A stretch of 64,000 nt of DNA, from the NCBI GenBank assembly GCA_910578115.1, contig CAJTPO010000024.1:1-64000 (forward strand), in the 5' to 3' direction. Shown piece by piece: positions 32,565 to 41,967 of the stretch. The position numbers were made by a program, and so were the translations under genes. The stretch is from an uncultured Lachnospiraceae bacterium (GTDB taxonomy: Bacteria; Bacillota; Clostridia; Lachnospirales; Lachnospiraceae). The notes beneath the pieces are model-generated. The model was not told the origin of the DNA. It saw only the letters and a program-made list of their open reading frames with translations, and did no database searches. Every line of letters begins with the position of its first letter. Position 1 is the stretch's first letter.

Positions 32565-34466
32565 TCAGGTAGCAATCGCATTCCCTGTATACAGCTGATA
32601 GTATTTTCCCTGTTCCTCAATCAGCTGGTCGTGGGTACCGCGCTCGATCACTCTGCCCTGTTCCAATACCATGATACAATCGGAATTCCTGACCGTTGAA
32701 AGCCGATGGGCAATCACAAACGTAGTCCTGCCCTTCATCAGTTTATCCATGCCGTCCTGCACGATGCGTTCCGTTCTGGTATCAATGGAGCTTGTGGCTT
32801 CGTCCAGAATCAGAACCGGAGGATCCGCAATGGCCGCTCTGGCAATGGCCAGCAGCTGTCTCTGCCCCTGGCTCAGGTTCGCGCCGTCACCGGTCAGCAC
32901 CGTATCATACCCCTCCGGCAGATGTCTGATAAAACCGTCCGCATTGGCCAGCTTCGCTGCCGCAATAACCTCTTCATCCGAAGCATCCAGCTTTCCGTAA
33001 CGGATATTCTCCATAACAGTGCCTGTGAAAAGATGAGTATCCTGCAGCACGATACCAAGAGAACGCCGCAAATCCGCCTTTTTGATCTTATTTACATTAA
33101 TACCGTCATACCGGATCTTACCATCCTGGATATCGTAAAAGCGATTGATCAGATTGGTTATGGTTGTCTTGCCGGCTCCGGTAGATCCTACGAACGCAAT
33201 CTTCTGGCCGGGCGTGGCAAAAAGCTCCACATCATGCAGCACGATCTTCTCGTCATTATATCCAAAATCCACCCCGTCAAACACTACGTCGCCTTTCAGC
33301 TCCACATAATCTACGGAATGATCCGCCTGATGCTCATGCCGCCATGCCCATCGGCCGGTACGGGATTCACTCTCTGCCAATTTGCCATTTTCCTCTTTCA
33401 CATGAACTAACGTCACATATCCATTGTCTGTCTCCGGCTCTTCGTCCATCATCTTGAAAATACGCTCCGCGCCTGCCATCGCCATCACAATGGAATTCAG
33501 CTGCTGGCTGACCTGATTGATGGGGCCATTGAAGCTCCTGTTAAAAGTCAGGAAACTGGCCAGTGCCCCCAGCGTCAGACCGGAAATCCCGGAGAGTGCC
33601 AGTGCACCGCCCACAATGGCGCAGACCACATAACTCACATTGCCCAGCTGCATATTCACCGGCCCCACGATATTGACCAGATAATTGGCCCTGTCCGCGC
33701 TGTGATACAGATTGTCATTCAGTTCCTCGAATTTCCGGATATTTTCCTCTTCATGACAGAAGACCTTTACCACCTTCTGTCCTTCCATCATTTCCTCAAT
33801 AAATCCATTCACTTTCCCGATATCCCTCTGCTGCTGCAGGAAATACCGGCTGCTTAATCCAGCCGTCCTGGCCGTCACTACAAGCATCACCGCCACCATC
33901 ACCAGCGTTACGATGGTCAGAGGCACACTTAAGATGACCATGCTGATCAGTACGCTGACAATTGTGATCGCGCTGTTAAATACCTGCGGCATACTCTGGC
34001 TGACCATCTGTCTGATCGTATCCGTATCATTCGTATAGACCGACATGATATCCCCATGGGAATGGGTATCAAAATACCTGACAGGCAGTGTCTCCATATG
34101 AGAAAACAGATCGTTCCGCAGATTCCGCAGAACCCCCTGCGTTACGTTGATCATCATACGATTGTAGATATAAGCCGCTGCCACTCCGATCAGGTACAAT
34201 CCTGCTACCCGCATGATCGCCTCTGCAAGCGGTCCGAAATCCGGCTCCTGCGTCGTCAGCATCGGCTGAATGTAATCGTCAATCAGACTCTGAATAAACA
34301 TCGTTCCCTGCACATTTGCCAGCACGCTGACAAAGATCAGCACGGCAACGATGACCAGGTGCAGCCCATAGCTTTTTGCCACATATTTCATCAGACGCTT
34401 AAAAACTTTCCCCGGATTTTCTATTTTTCTGCCTCTCGGCATTCCACCTCTCATTGGTCCCGGCAT
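32565..34466 (-). CDS. ABC exporter subunit (ABCB/LmrD-like)
   Basis: 633 residues. A Gly/Arg-rich cytoplasmic start (MPGPMRGGMPRGRK) precedes a six-helix ABC_membrane domain (about 35-330) and an ATPase domain (about 400-630). The ATPase has Walker A GSTGAGKTTI, signature LSQGQRQLLAIARA, Walker B LILDEATSSIDT and the switch His in AHRLSTV. The catalytic Glu after Walker B is present. The partner gene 62 bp upstream encodes the other half, giving a heterodimeric BmrCD/LmrCD-type multidrug or peptide exporter. Confidence 0.92.
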   Translation of the reverse strand: MPGPMRGGMPRGRKIENPGKVFKRLMKYVAKSYGLHLVIVAVLIFVSVLANVQGTMFIQSLIDDYIQPMLTTQEPDFGPLAEAIMRVAGLYLIGVAAAYIYNRMMINVTQGVLRNLRNDLFSHMETLPVRYFDTHSHGDIMSVYTNDTDTIRQMVSQSMPQVFNSAITIVSVLISMVILSVPLTIVTLVMVAVMLVVTARTAGLSSRYFLQQQRDIGKVNGFIEEMMEGQKVVKVFCHEEENIRKFEELNDNLYHSADRANYLVNIVGPVNMQLGNVSYVVCAIVGGALALSGISGLTLGALASFLTFNRSFNGPINQVSQQLNSIVMAMAGAERIFKMMDEEPETDNGYVTLVHVKEENGKLAESESRTGRWAWRHEHQADHSVDYVELKGDVVFDGVDFGYNDEKIVLHDVELFATPGQKIAFVGSTGAGKTTITNLINRFYDIQDGKIRYDGINVNKIKKADLRRSLGIVLQDTHLFTGTVMENIRYGKLDASDEEVIAAAKLANADGFIRHLPEGYDTVLTGDGANLSQGQRQLLAIARAAIADPPVLILDEATSSIDTRTERIVQDGMDKLMKGRTTFVIAHRLSTVRNSDCIMVLEQGRVIERGTHDQLIEEQGKYYQLYTGNAIAT

Positions 34467-34528
34467 ACTTTACCTCTTTTCCGCGCTGTCTTATCTTTGC
34501 AGCGCTTCTATATTTCTACTTCCTCCGC

Positions 34529-36271
34529 CTATTTCTTTTCGTCAAAATCTCCGCCGCCGCTGGTCTGAGACTCATACACCTCACGATAGATCTCATTGTC
34601 GCGGAGCAGTTCCTCGTGAGTTCCGTAACCGTCTATCCGCCCCTCTTCCATGACGATGATGTGGTCTGCATGCTGCACACTGGATACACGCTGCGCAATG
34701 ATCAGTTTTGTCGTCTCCGGAATCTCCTCCGCAAAAGCTTTGCGTATCTTCGCATCCGTGGCCGTGTCCACAGCGCTGGTGCTGTCATCCAGAATCAGCA
34801 CTTTCGGCTTTTTGAGCAGTGCCCGGGCGATACACAGCCTTTGCTTCTGTCCCCCGGATACATTGGAACCGCCCTGTTCTATGTAAGTATGATAGCCATC
34901 CGGCATCTTCTCCACGAATTCATCCGCGCAGGCAAGCCTGCACACCCGCCTGCACTCTTCTTCCGAAGCATCGGCATCTCCCCAGCGAAGATTCTCCAGA
35001 ATCGTCCCGGAAAAAAGCACGTTCTTCTGCAGCACCACAGATACCTGATTCCGCAGGCTTTCCATATCATACTCCCGTACATCATGGCCTCCCACGAGCA
35101 CCATACCCGAAGTCACATCATACAGCCTGCTGATCAGATTGACCAGACTGGTCTTTGAGCTGCCTGTTCCGCCAAGAATCCCGACCGTCTCGCCTGCCCT
35201 GATTTTCAGATTAATATCATGCAGGATCGCCTTACTGTCATCTTTATAATAGGAAAAGTTCACCCCCTGGAACTCTATGCTTCCATTGGGCACATCATAA
35301 ATGGGATCCGCCGGATTCGTCAGATCGCTCTTTTCATTCAGAACCTCACTGATGCGTCTTGCGCTGGCAATACTCATACTCATCATAACGAAGATCATCG
35401 CCACCATCATCAGGCTCATCAGAATGTTCATGCAGTACGCCATCAGACTCATCAGCTCTCCTGTCGTCAACTCACTCTGTACGATCATTCTCGCTCCCAT
35501 CCAGCTGATCAGCAGGATACAGGTATAGACGGTAAACTGCATGACCGGCATATTAAGGACAACATTCTTCTCCGCTTTCAGGAAGATATCATAGATCGCC
35601 TGGCTTGCCTTCTTTAACTTGGAAGTCTCATAGTCCTCTCTGACATATGCCTTAACCACACGGATCGCACTGACATTCTCCTGTACGGAAGCATTCAGTT
35701 CGTCGTATTTCGGAAATGCCATCTGGAAATACTTCATTGCTCTCTTAATAATGAAGAAAAGAATACATGCCAGTATAACAAGCGCCACCAAATATACGGT
35801 CGCCAGTCTGGCATTGATCATATAAGCCATCGACATTGCACAGACCATACTGATCGGAGCACGGAAGCAGATGCGCAGAAGCATCTGGTATGCCATCTGA
35901 ATATTTGTCACGTCCGTAGTCAGTCTGGTCACCAGTCCTGCCGTACTGAATTTATCCAGATTGGAAAAGGAAAACGTCTGGATATTATCAAACATCGCCT
36001 TCCTCAAATTCCGTGCAAAGCCTGTCGAAGCCGTGGCTCCAAACTTTCCTCCCATAATACCGCAGACCAGCCCGCACAATGCCGCCCCGATCATAAAAAC
36101 TCCCACAAGATAGATATGCCGCATATCTCCCGCTTCCACACCGTCATCTATGATCGATGCCATCATGAGCGGAATCAGCATCTCAAAAACCACCTCCAGA
36201 ATCATAAAAACCGGCGTCAGAATGGAGGCCTTCTTAAAATCCTTTATCTGCGCCGCCAATGTTTTGATCAT
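34529..36271 (-). CDS. ABC exporter subunit (ABCB/LmrC-like), degenerate catalytic site
   Basis: 580 residues from the MIKTLAAQ methionine (36271); an ATG four codons earlier sits too close to its AAGGGAG. Six-helix membrane domain, then ATPase with Walker A GGTGSSKTSLV, signature VSGGQKQRLCIARALL and Walker B VLILDDSTSAVD. The residue after the Walker B Asp is Asp (DDS) instead of the catalytic Glu, and the switch residue is Gln (IAQRVSSV) instead of His. Such non-canonical sites are the hallmark of one half of heterodimeric exporters, so this is normal divergence rather than decay. It is the first gene of the exporter operon. Confidence 0.9.
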   Translation of the reverse strand: MIKTLAAQIKDFKKASILTPVFMILEVVFEMLIPLMMASIIDDGVEAGDMRHIYLVGVFMIGAALCGLVCGIMGGKFGATASTGFARNLRKAMFDNIQTFSFSNLDKFSTAGLVTRLTTDVTNIQMAYQMLLRICFRAPISMVCAMSMAYMINARLATVYLVALVILACILFFIIKRAMKYFQMAFPKYDELNASVQENVSAIRVVKAYVREDYETSKLKKASQAIYDIFLKAEKNVVLNMPVMQFTVYTCILLISWMGARMIVQSELTTGELMSLMAYCMNILMSLMMVAMIFVMMSMSIASARRISEVLNEKSDLTNPADPIYDVPNGSIEFQGVNFSYYKDDSKAILHDINLKIRAGETVGILGGTGSSKTSLVNLISRLYDVTSGMVLVGGHDVREYDMESLRNQVSVVLQKNVLFSGTILENLRWGDADASEEECRRVCRLACADEFVEKMPDGYHTYIEQGGSNVSGGQKQRLCIARALLKKPKVLILDDSTSAVDTATDAKIRKAFAEEIPETTKLIIAQRVSSVQHADHIIVMEEGRIDGYGTHEELLRDNEIYREVYESQTSGGGDFDEKK

Positions 36272-36625
36272 AAACAGTCCCATGCTCCCTTCTATTAAGA
36301 TTCCATTGCTTCTGCCCTGCAAAATCTCAGATCTATGCAGCGAATACCCTGTATCCCGGTATTCTCAACAATCTCCTCACACTATTATTCATCAAATAAA
36401 AATTATTGTCAAAGGCTTCACAAAATTTTCACAGTCCTTTACAGGAATTTTAGATTTTCAATATTCTTTTGTTAAAATGGGAATTGCAATTCTTTCCGGT
36501 CAGTGCTAATATTAGAAATTGTTAACGATATGTCTCTGCAAAAGAGGATTCCTGCATGACATTAAGGTCAGCATGGACCTTATAGAAACGGGACATGCCA
36601 CCAACAACAGAGAGGAGAATTATTC
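36272..36625. other. Divergent promoter/leader region before the BMP operon
   Basis: This 354-bp gap separates the leftward exporter from the rightward BMP gene. The BMP-proximal part holds a 7-bp hairpin (TAAGGTC/GACCTTA, 36563-36582) within GCATG/CATGC pairing (36554-36598), and AT-rich promoter-like DNA around 36440-36480 (TTTACA, TTAAAAT) with no confident hexamer pair. ATTAGAAATT at 36511-36520 resembles the centre of the dispersed 35-bp palindrome. I see no known purine-riboswitch core. Confidence 0.4.
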
Positions 36626-37876
36626 ATGAAAAAGAAAGTTTTAGCACTGATCCTTTCTTCTGTTATGGCTTTTTCTTTATTTGGCTGCGGCAACAGTGAC
36701 GCCCAGTCTTCTACGAATGAAGCACCGGCAGAAGATACAACCGAGAGCACTGACGAACAGGAGGCTGCGTCTGCAGAAACTCCCGAAGCAGATGCGGAAA
36801 GCACCGATGAGACCGCGGAAGCAGATGCAGCGGAAGCAACCGGCGACGCAGCATTAAAGATCGCCATTGTCAGCAGTCCTTCCGGCGTGGATGACGGTTC
36901 TTTCAACGAGGATAACTACAACGGTATCCTGACTTTCATTGAAAGCCACCCTGACTGCACCGTTACCCCGGTACAGGAGACAACAGGCGACGTTACGGCA
37001 GCCGTACAGGCAGTTGCAGATATCGTCGCTGATTATGACGTAATCGTATGCTGCGGTTTCCAGTTTGCCGGCATCGCTACCATCGCACAGGAGAATCCTG
37101 ACGTTGATTTCGTTCTGGTGGATTCTTTCCCGTCCGATGCTGAAGGCAATGAAGTAACCGTAGACAATATCTACGCTATGCAGTTTGCCGAGCAGGAATC
37201 CGGTTTCTTCGCAGGTATGGCAGCCGCTCTTGAGACAAAGTCGAACAAGGTAGCCGTTGTCAACGGAATTGCTTATCCTTCCAACGTAAATTACCAGTAC
37301 GGTTTCGAATGCGGTGTAAAATATGTCAATGAGACAGAAGGTACTGACGTGGAGATCGTAGAACTTGCTTCCTATGCAGGCACAGATGTGACAGGCGCTG
37401 ACGTGGGCGGCAACTACATCGGTTCTTTCGCTGACGAGGCAACCGGTAAAGTAGTCGGCAACGCACTGATCGCTGAGGGCGTAGACATCGTCTTCGTAGC
37501 AGCCGGCGCTTCCGGCAACGGTGTTCTGACTGCAGTCAAAGAGGCGGAAGGCGTTTCCTTCATCGGCTGTGACGTAGACCAGTATGACGACGGCGCCAAC
37601 GGAGATGCCAATGTCGTATTAACTTCCGCACTGAAAGTTATGCACCTGAATGTAGAACGTTCACTCAATTCCGTTGTAGACGGCAGCTTCAAGGGCGCGA
37701 ACGTGGTACTGCAGGCTGATACAGACTCTACAGGTTATGTGAAAGAAGACGGCAGATGCCAGCTGTCCGCTGAAACGATCTCCAAGATCGACGCTGCTTA
37801 TGAGCAGGTGAAGGGCGGCACGATCGTTCCGGCTGCTAACTTTAACGGCGTAACACCAGAAGATTTTACCTGGTAG
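36626..37876 (+). CDS. BMP-family nucleoside-binding lipoprotein of an ABC importer
   Basis: 416 residues. Lipoprotein signal with lipobox FGC (Cys21), then an acidic Ser/Thr/Glu linker (22-75) with the repeats ESTDE and EADA. The BMP (PnrA/Med-like) domain runs from about 78. Family features are SSPSGVDDGSFNEDNYNG, CGFQFAG, the AMQFAEQESGFFAGMAAAL segment and FVAAGASGNGVL. These proteins bind purine or pyrimidine nucleosides outside the cell and deliver them to the ATPase and two permeases downstream. GAGAGGAG precedes the ATG. A hairpin pair and a terminator follow, which should keep this subunit in excess. Confidence 0.92.
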   Translation: MKKKVLALILSSVMAFSLFGCGNSDAQSSTNEAPAEDTTESTDEQEAASAETPEADAESTDETAEADAAEATGDAALKIAIVSSPSGVDDGSFNEDNYNGILTFIESHPDCTVTPVQETTGDVTAAVQAVADIVADYDVIVCCGFQFAGIATIAQENPDVDFVLVDSFPSDAEGNEVTVDNIYAMQFAEQESGFFAGMAAALETKSNKVAVVNGIAYPSNVNYQYGFECGVKYVNETEGTDVEIVELASYAGTDVTGADVGGNYIGSFADEATGKVVGNALIAEGVDIVFVAAGASGNGVLTAVKEAEGVSFIGCDVDQYDDGANGDANVVLTSALKVMHLNVERSLNSVVDGSFKGANVVLQADTDSTGYVKEDGRCQLSAETISKIDAAYEQVKGGTIVPAANFNGVTPEDFTW

Positions 37877-37877
37877 G

Positions 37878-37950
37878 TGATTTAGCTGCTTTGCAGCTAA
37901 ATCAATTTCGCTACATTTGTGTGATATTCAGCTGCTTCGCAGTTAAATCG
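37878..37950 (+). other. Tandem hairpins after the BMP gene
   Basis: A perfect 12-bp hairpin (TGATTTAGCTGC, TTT, GCAGCTAAATCA, 37878-37904) is followed by a diverged copy (37923-37950, core CAGCTGCTTCGCAG). Two similar stems at the 3' end of a binding-protein gene suggest protection of the upstream mRNA from exonucleases. The pair probably arose by duplication. Confidence 0.6.
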
Positions 37951-37985
37951 GCAGAAATTATCCATAATATTTTGAAAAATACAGG

Positions 37986-38019
37986 GGCTGCAAGGGAATT
38001 TTCTCTTGCGGCCTTTTTT
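37986..38019 (+). terminator. Intra-operon intrinsic terminator
   Basis: GGCTGCAAG and CTTGCGGCC (one wobble pair) are followed by TTTTTTATTTT. It lies between the BMP gene and the ATPase gene, so transcription of the transporter genes depends on read-through or on another promoter between 38020 and 38100. Confidence 0.8.
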
Positions 38020-38106
38020 ATTTTGCCGTATTCTATTATTAGAAATAATTCCGGAAGAATCGGCTTACATCGATTCTTTGAGACGAACTTAAAGCGAGGT
38101 AGGCGC

Positions 38107-39645
38107 ATGTCAGATTACATTATTGAAATGAATCACATCACGAAGCGTTTTCCTGGTATCGTGGCGAACGATGACGTTTCGATCCAGATCCGAAAGGGTG
38201 AGATCTACGCGCTTCTTGGAGAAAACGGAGCCGGGAAGTCTACACTGATGAGTATGCTCTTCGGCATGTATGAACCTGACGAAGGTGAGATCATCATTCG
38301 CGGTGATAAAGTTAAAATCCAGTCACCCAACCACGCAACAAAACTGAATATCGGCATGGTACACCAGCATTTCAAGCTGGTAAGCAACTACACGATTGCG
38401 GAAAATATCATTATGGGAATGGAACCGTTGAAGAAAACGCTGGGACTTTTTCCTGCCGTAGACTTAAAGAAGGCCAACCAGGATATCCTGGAGCTTTCCC
38501 GCAAATTCGGGCTGGAAGTGGATCCCACCAAAGTGATCGAGCAGATCAACGTCTCCATGCAGCAGCGTGTTGAGATTCTCAAGATGCTTTACAGAGAAGC
38601 GGAAATCCTGATCTTTGATGAACCCACCGCCGTGCTGACACCCCAGGAGATCGAATTTCTTCTGGAGATCATCCGCAGTCTGCAAAGCGACGGCAAGACC
38701 ATCATCCTGATCACCCATAAGCTGGAGGAGATCAAGAAGATCGCAGACCGCTGCGCTATCCTTTGCCGCGGCAGACTGATTGATGTGCTGGACGTAGCCA
38801 CGACGGACACAAAGACCATGGCCAATCTGATGGTGGGCCGGGAGGTCAGCTTTACGGTGGACAAGCCGGATCCCAAATTCGGCCGGGAAGTTCTGCGTGT
38901 AGAACATCTGACTGTAAAGAATGAAGATAAGTATGAAGTCGTCAGGGATGTTACCTTTTCCGTCCGGGAAGGAGAGATCTTCGTTGTTGCCGGTGTATCC
39001 GGCAACGGTCAGATCGAACTGGCCGATGCCATCGCCGGCCTGCTGAAACCGTCAAATGGTACGATCACGCTGAATGGCGTGGATATCACTTCCTATTCTA
39101 TCCGCAGACGGAATCTGGCCGGTATCTCCTATATACCGGAAGACCGCCACAACGTAGGGCTTGTAATGGACTTTACCCTGTCCGACAATCTGGCATTGAA
39201 AAGCTATTTCGATGAGCCTTTTTCCCTGAAAGGCGTCGTACGTCCGGAAGAATTCACGAAATACGGCGACACTCTGATCGAGAAATATGACATCCGCAGC
39301 AGCCAGGGCAATGACACCATTGTCCGTTCCATGAGCGGCGGCAACCAGCAGAAGGCTATCATTGCCCGGGAGATTGAACTGGACTCTCCCCTCACAATCT
39401 TTGTACAGCCAACGCGCGGCCTGGACATCGGCGCAATCGAGAATATCCACAAACAGATCGTGACCGAGCGTAACAAAGGCAAAGCCATCCTTCTGATCTC
39501 TCTGGAACTGGATGAAGTCATGAATCTGGCGGATACCATCGGCGTTATCTACAACGGTGCAATCCAGAAGATTGCCGACGCAAGAACATTGACGCCATCC
39601 GAAGTCGGTGAGTTCATGATGGGAGTCGGCGGCAAACACGCATGA
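38107..39645 (+). CDS. Nucleoside ABC importer ATP-binding protein (NupA/YufO-like)
   Basis: 512 residues from ATG 38107 with GAGGT ahead; the open frame extends upstream but crosses the terminator region. Two fused ATPase domains are typical of this class. The first has GENGAGKSTLMSMLFG and LIFDEPTAVLTPQE. The second has a degenerate P-loop (GVSGNGQIEL) and the signature MSGGNQQKAIIAREI, followed by PTRGLDIGAIE. It energises nucleoside uptake with the two permeases that follow; its stop overlaps the next start. Confidence 0.93.
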   Translation: MSDYIIEMNHITKRFPGIVANDDVSIQIRKGEIYALLGENGAGKSTLMSMLFGMYEPDEGEIIIRGDKVKIQSPNHATKLNIGMVHQHFKLVSNYTIAENIIMGMEPLKKTLGLFPAVDLKKANQDILELSRKFGLEVDPTKVIEQINVSMQQRVEILKMLYREAEILIFDEPTAVLTPQEIEFLLEIIRSLQSDGKTIILITHKLEEIKKIADRCAILCRGRLIDVLDVATTDTKTMANLMVGREVSFTVDKPDPKFGREVLRVEHLTVKNEDKYEVVRDVTFSVREGEIFVVAGVSGNGQIELADAIAGLLKPSNGTITLNGVDITSYSIRRRNLAGISYIPEDRHNVGLVMDFTLSDNLALKSYFDEPFSLKGVVRPEEFTKYGDTLIEKYDIRSSQGNDTIVRSMSGGNQQKAIIAREIELDSPLTIFVQPTRGLDIGAIENIHKQIVTERNKGKAILLISLELDEVMNLADTIGVIYNGAIQKIADARTLTPSEVGEFMMGVGGKHA

Positions 39646-40820
39646 GACAATTAATTCCGCAATACGTGGATGAAAGGTATAACAGAACGATGAAAAATAA
39701 GAACAGCTTACTACATAGATTAATCTTACAGACCATCGGGCATGAGAAAAGACAGCATTACATGATCCCGATCTTTACGATCCTGCTCAGCCTGATCTTC
39801 GGTATCCTGGTGATCGCCCTTCTGGGAAAGAACCCCCTGCAGGCCTATTATAATCTGCTGCAGGGATCCGGGCTTGCACCGAAAGCTTCTTACGCCGGAC
39901 ACAAAGGCATGATCACAGACTTTACCAGCTTTCTGAACGCCCTGACGCCGATGCTTTTCGCGGCTCTGGCAGTCCTGATTGCCCTGAAAGCGGGCCTGTT
40001 CAATATCGGTGTGTCGGGACAGATGCTGGCCGCAGGCTTTACAGCCACTGTTTTGATCGGCTATTCCGACCTTCCGGCAGTGATCGCCAAACCTTTAGTC
40101 GTCCTGATCGGGTTTATCATCGGAGCCCTGGCCGGCGCTCTGGTGGGCTTTTTGAAGCATCGGTTCAACATCAACGAAGTGGTATCCACCATCATGTTTA
40201 ACTATATTTTCCAGTATGTCATCAGTTTCCTCATCAACACGTTCTACGTGGATCCTGTTTCCCGGCAGTCCGCCAATGTGAAGCAGGCAGGCAGGCTGAC
40301 GCTGGTGGATGTGGTCGTGGGAGATTATAAGATGGATATCCCGCTGGGCATTCTGGTCGCTGTGGCCGGTATCGCCGTTACGGCTTTTGTCCTGGGCAGG
40401 ACTACACTGGGATTTGAAATCAAGGCGGTGGGCAGCAGTATCCGCGCCGCAGAATATGCCGGCATACGCGTAGGGCGCACAAGAGTCCTGGCCATGATGC
40501 TTTCCGGCGGTTTTGCCGGACTGGCCGGCGTCACCTACTATCTGGGTTATTTCGCTTCCATACAGCCGAAAGTATTAGTCAGCACAGGATATGATGCCAT
40601 CGCTGTCGCACTGCTTGGCAACAGTTCTCCCATCGGTATCATTTTCTCTTCCTTCCTGATCACAGTGATCTCGAAGGGAAGCACTTATATGAGTTCTACT
40701 TCGGGTGTCCAGGCTGAAATCGCTTCCGCGATCACCGGTATCATCCTGCTGTTTTCCGCCTGCGGCGCCTATGTAAAATATAAGGTTAACCGCTGGAAAG
40801 ATATGAAGGAGGAAATGTAA
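39642..40820 (+). CDS. Nucleoside ABC importer permease 1 (BPD_transp_2 family)
   Basis: 392 residues if it starts at the ATG overlapping the ATPase stop (ATGA). A second ATG at 39690 (MKNKNSLLHR) with AAAGGT upstream is also plausible. About eight to nine membrane helices. The BPD_transp_2 features are ALKAGLFNIGVSGQMLAAGF and GAVGSSIRAAEYAGI-like ALGxNxxAAxYAGI (here AVGSSIRAAEYAGI). It is one half of the membrane channel of the nucleoside importer. Confidence 0.9.
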   Translation: MRQLIPQYVDERYNRTMKNKNSLLHRLILQTIGHEKRQHYMIPIFTILLSLIFGILVIALLGKNPLQAYYNLLQGSGLAPKASYAGHKGMITDFTSFLNALTPMLFAALAVLIALKAGLFNIGVSGQMLAAGFTATVLIGYSDLPAVIAKPLVVLIGFIIGALAGALVGFLKHRFNINEVVSTIMFNYIFQYVISFLINTFYVDPVSRQSANVKQAGRLTLVDVVVGDYKMDIPLGILVAVAGIAVTAFVLGRTTLGFEIKAVGSSIRAAEYAGIRVGRTRVLAMMLSGGFAGLAGVTYYLGYFASIQPKVLVSTGYDAIAVALLGNSSPIGIIFSSFLITVISKGSTYMSSTSGVQAEIASAITGIILLFSACGAYVKYKVNRWKDMKEEM

Positions 40821-41779
40821 TGAATACGATTATCATAGACGGCTTATCTTTCGCTCTGCCGCTCTTTATCATGGCCATCGGTGGAATCTACTGTGAGCGC
40901 AGCGGCATCACCAATCTGGCCATCGAAGGCCTGCAGGGATTCGGCGCCTTCTGCGGTGCATTGTTCGCAGTCTGTATCGCGCAGTACTTTGCCGGCAATT
41001 CCCCGGTACCTTTCTACCTTGCGATGCTGTTTGCTTTTCTTGGCGGTATGCTCTTCTCTCTGCTGCACGCCATGCTGTGCATCAAATTTAAGGCCAATCA
41101 GGTAATCAGCGGCGTCGTGATCAATATACTGGCCATGGCATTGACAGAATTTTTGACCAAACAGATCAATGCCAGTATTTTCGGTGCCGCTTCCAATAAA
41201 TTTGTGCTGGGCGTATCCGCCCGTATCACCGTTCCTGTACTGTCGAAGATTCCTGTGCTGGGCGCTGTGTTTACAAACCTCTATCCCTTTGAGATCGTGA
41301 TCGCCCTGATCGCCCTGATCGCCTGGTATGTCCTGTATCAGACCCGGTTCGGCCTGCACCTGCGCGCCTGTGGCGACAATCCACACGCTGTGGATGCCGC
41401 CGGTATCGAAGTGAGCAGAGTCCGGCTTGTGGCAGTCATGGCTTCCGGTGCACTTTCCGGATTAGGAGGCATCTGCTTTGCCTACTCGATTTCAGCCAAC
41501 TTCTCTTCCAACATCTACTCCGGTTACGGCTATCTGGCCATTGCCGCCCTGATCTTCGGCAACTGGAAGATCATGCCCACACTGGGCGCCTGCCTGCTGT
41601 TCGGTTTCGCCCGCTCCGGCGGCTATGAGCTGGTAAAATTCCTGGAAATGCCCAGCAGCTATCAGGATCTGGTAATGGTGCTTCCTTACGTTCTCACTCT
41701 GCTGATGCTGATCTTTTTCAGCAAGAAGAATCATGCACCGAAAGCACTGGGTGAAATCTACGATAAAGGTGCTCGATAA
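40820..41779 (+). CDS. Nucleoside ABC importer permease 2 (BPD_transp_2 family)
   Basis: 319 residues. The start overlaps the previous stop (TAATG) behind AAGGAGG. About eight helices; CERSGITNLAIEGLQGFGAF and RACGDNPHAVDAAGIEVSRV match the family pattern. It forms the channel with permease 1. It is the last gene of the operon and is followed by a strong terminator. Confidence 0.92.
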   Translation: MNTIIIDGLSFALPLFIMAIGGIYCERSGITNLAIEGLQGFGAFCGALFAVCIAQYFAGNSPVPFYLAMLFAFLGGMLFSLLHAMLCIKFKANQVISGVVINILAMALTEFLTKQINASIFGAASNKFVLGVSARITVPVLSKIPVLGAVFTNLYPFEIVIALIALIAWYVLYQTRFGLHLRACGDNPHAVDAAGIEVSRVRLVAVMASGALSGLGGICFAYSISANFSSNIYSGYGYLAIAALIFGNWKIMPTLGACLLFGFARSGGYELVKFLEMPSSYQDLVMVLPYVLTLLMLIFFSKKNHAPKALGEIYDKGAR

Positions 41780-41787
41780 AAGGACAC

Positions 41788-41845
41788 ATATAAGAGGCAG
41801 CAGATCTGTAACCTGTTACGGCTTACAATCTGCTGCCTCTTATAT
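41788..41845 (+). terminator. Strong terminator of the nucleoside importer operon
   Basis: An 18-bp perfect stem (ATATAAGAGGCAGCAGAT with 41828-41845) and a 22-nt loop lie 9 bp after the stop, followed by TCCTCTTTATC. It could also serve the converging gene from the right. Confidence 0.85.
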
Positions 41846-41913
41846 TCCTCTTTATCATAACCCCTGTTCCGAAACGTCACAAATTCTAACGGAACATGTT
41901 CAGTTTGTTGAAC

Positions 41914-41948
41914 TATAGTAAACGAAATTTCCAATGTCGTTAACTATA
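41914..41948. repeat. 35-bp palindrome, copy B
   Basis: It matches the reverse complement of copy A (17460-17494) at 33 of 35 positions, with arms TATAGTAAACGA and TCGTTAACTATA. It lies between convergent genes, 20 bp beyond the stop of the nuclease-fold gene, where an operator role is unlikely. Nearby are two further short stems (GTTCCG/CGGAAC, GTTCA/TGAAC). Confidence 0.75.
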
Positions 41949-41967
41949 ATTGGAAGCGCTTCCCACA

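Noticed and set aside
34529..36271. Inactivated ABC exporter because of missing catalytic Glu and switch His
   Set aside because: Asymmetric degenerate sites are normal in one half of heterodimeric exporters; the partner is canonical.
36540..36625. Purine riboswitch before the BMP nucleoside importer
   Set aside because: The conserved junction sequences of the guanine/adenine aptamer are not present.
37891..38106. N-terminal extension of the nucleoside ABC ATPase
   Set aside because: The open frame upstream of ATG 38107 crosses hairpins and a terminator and lacks a ribosome site; the family starts at the MSDYIIEMNH region.
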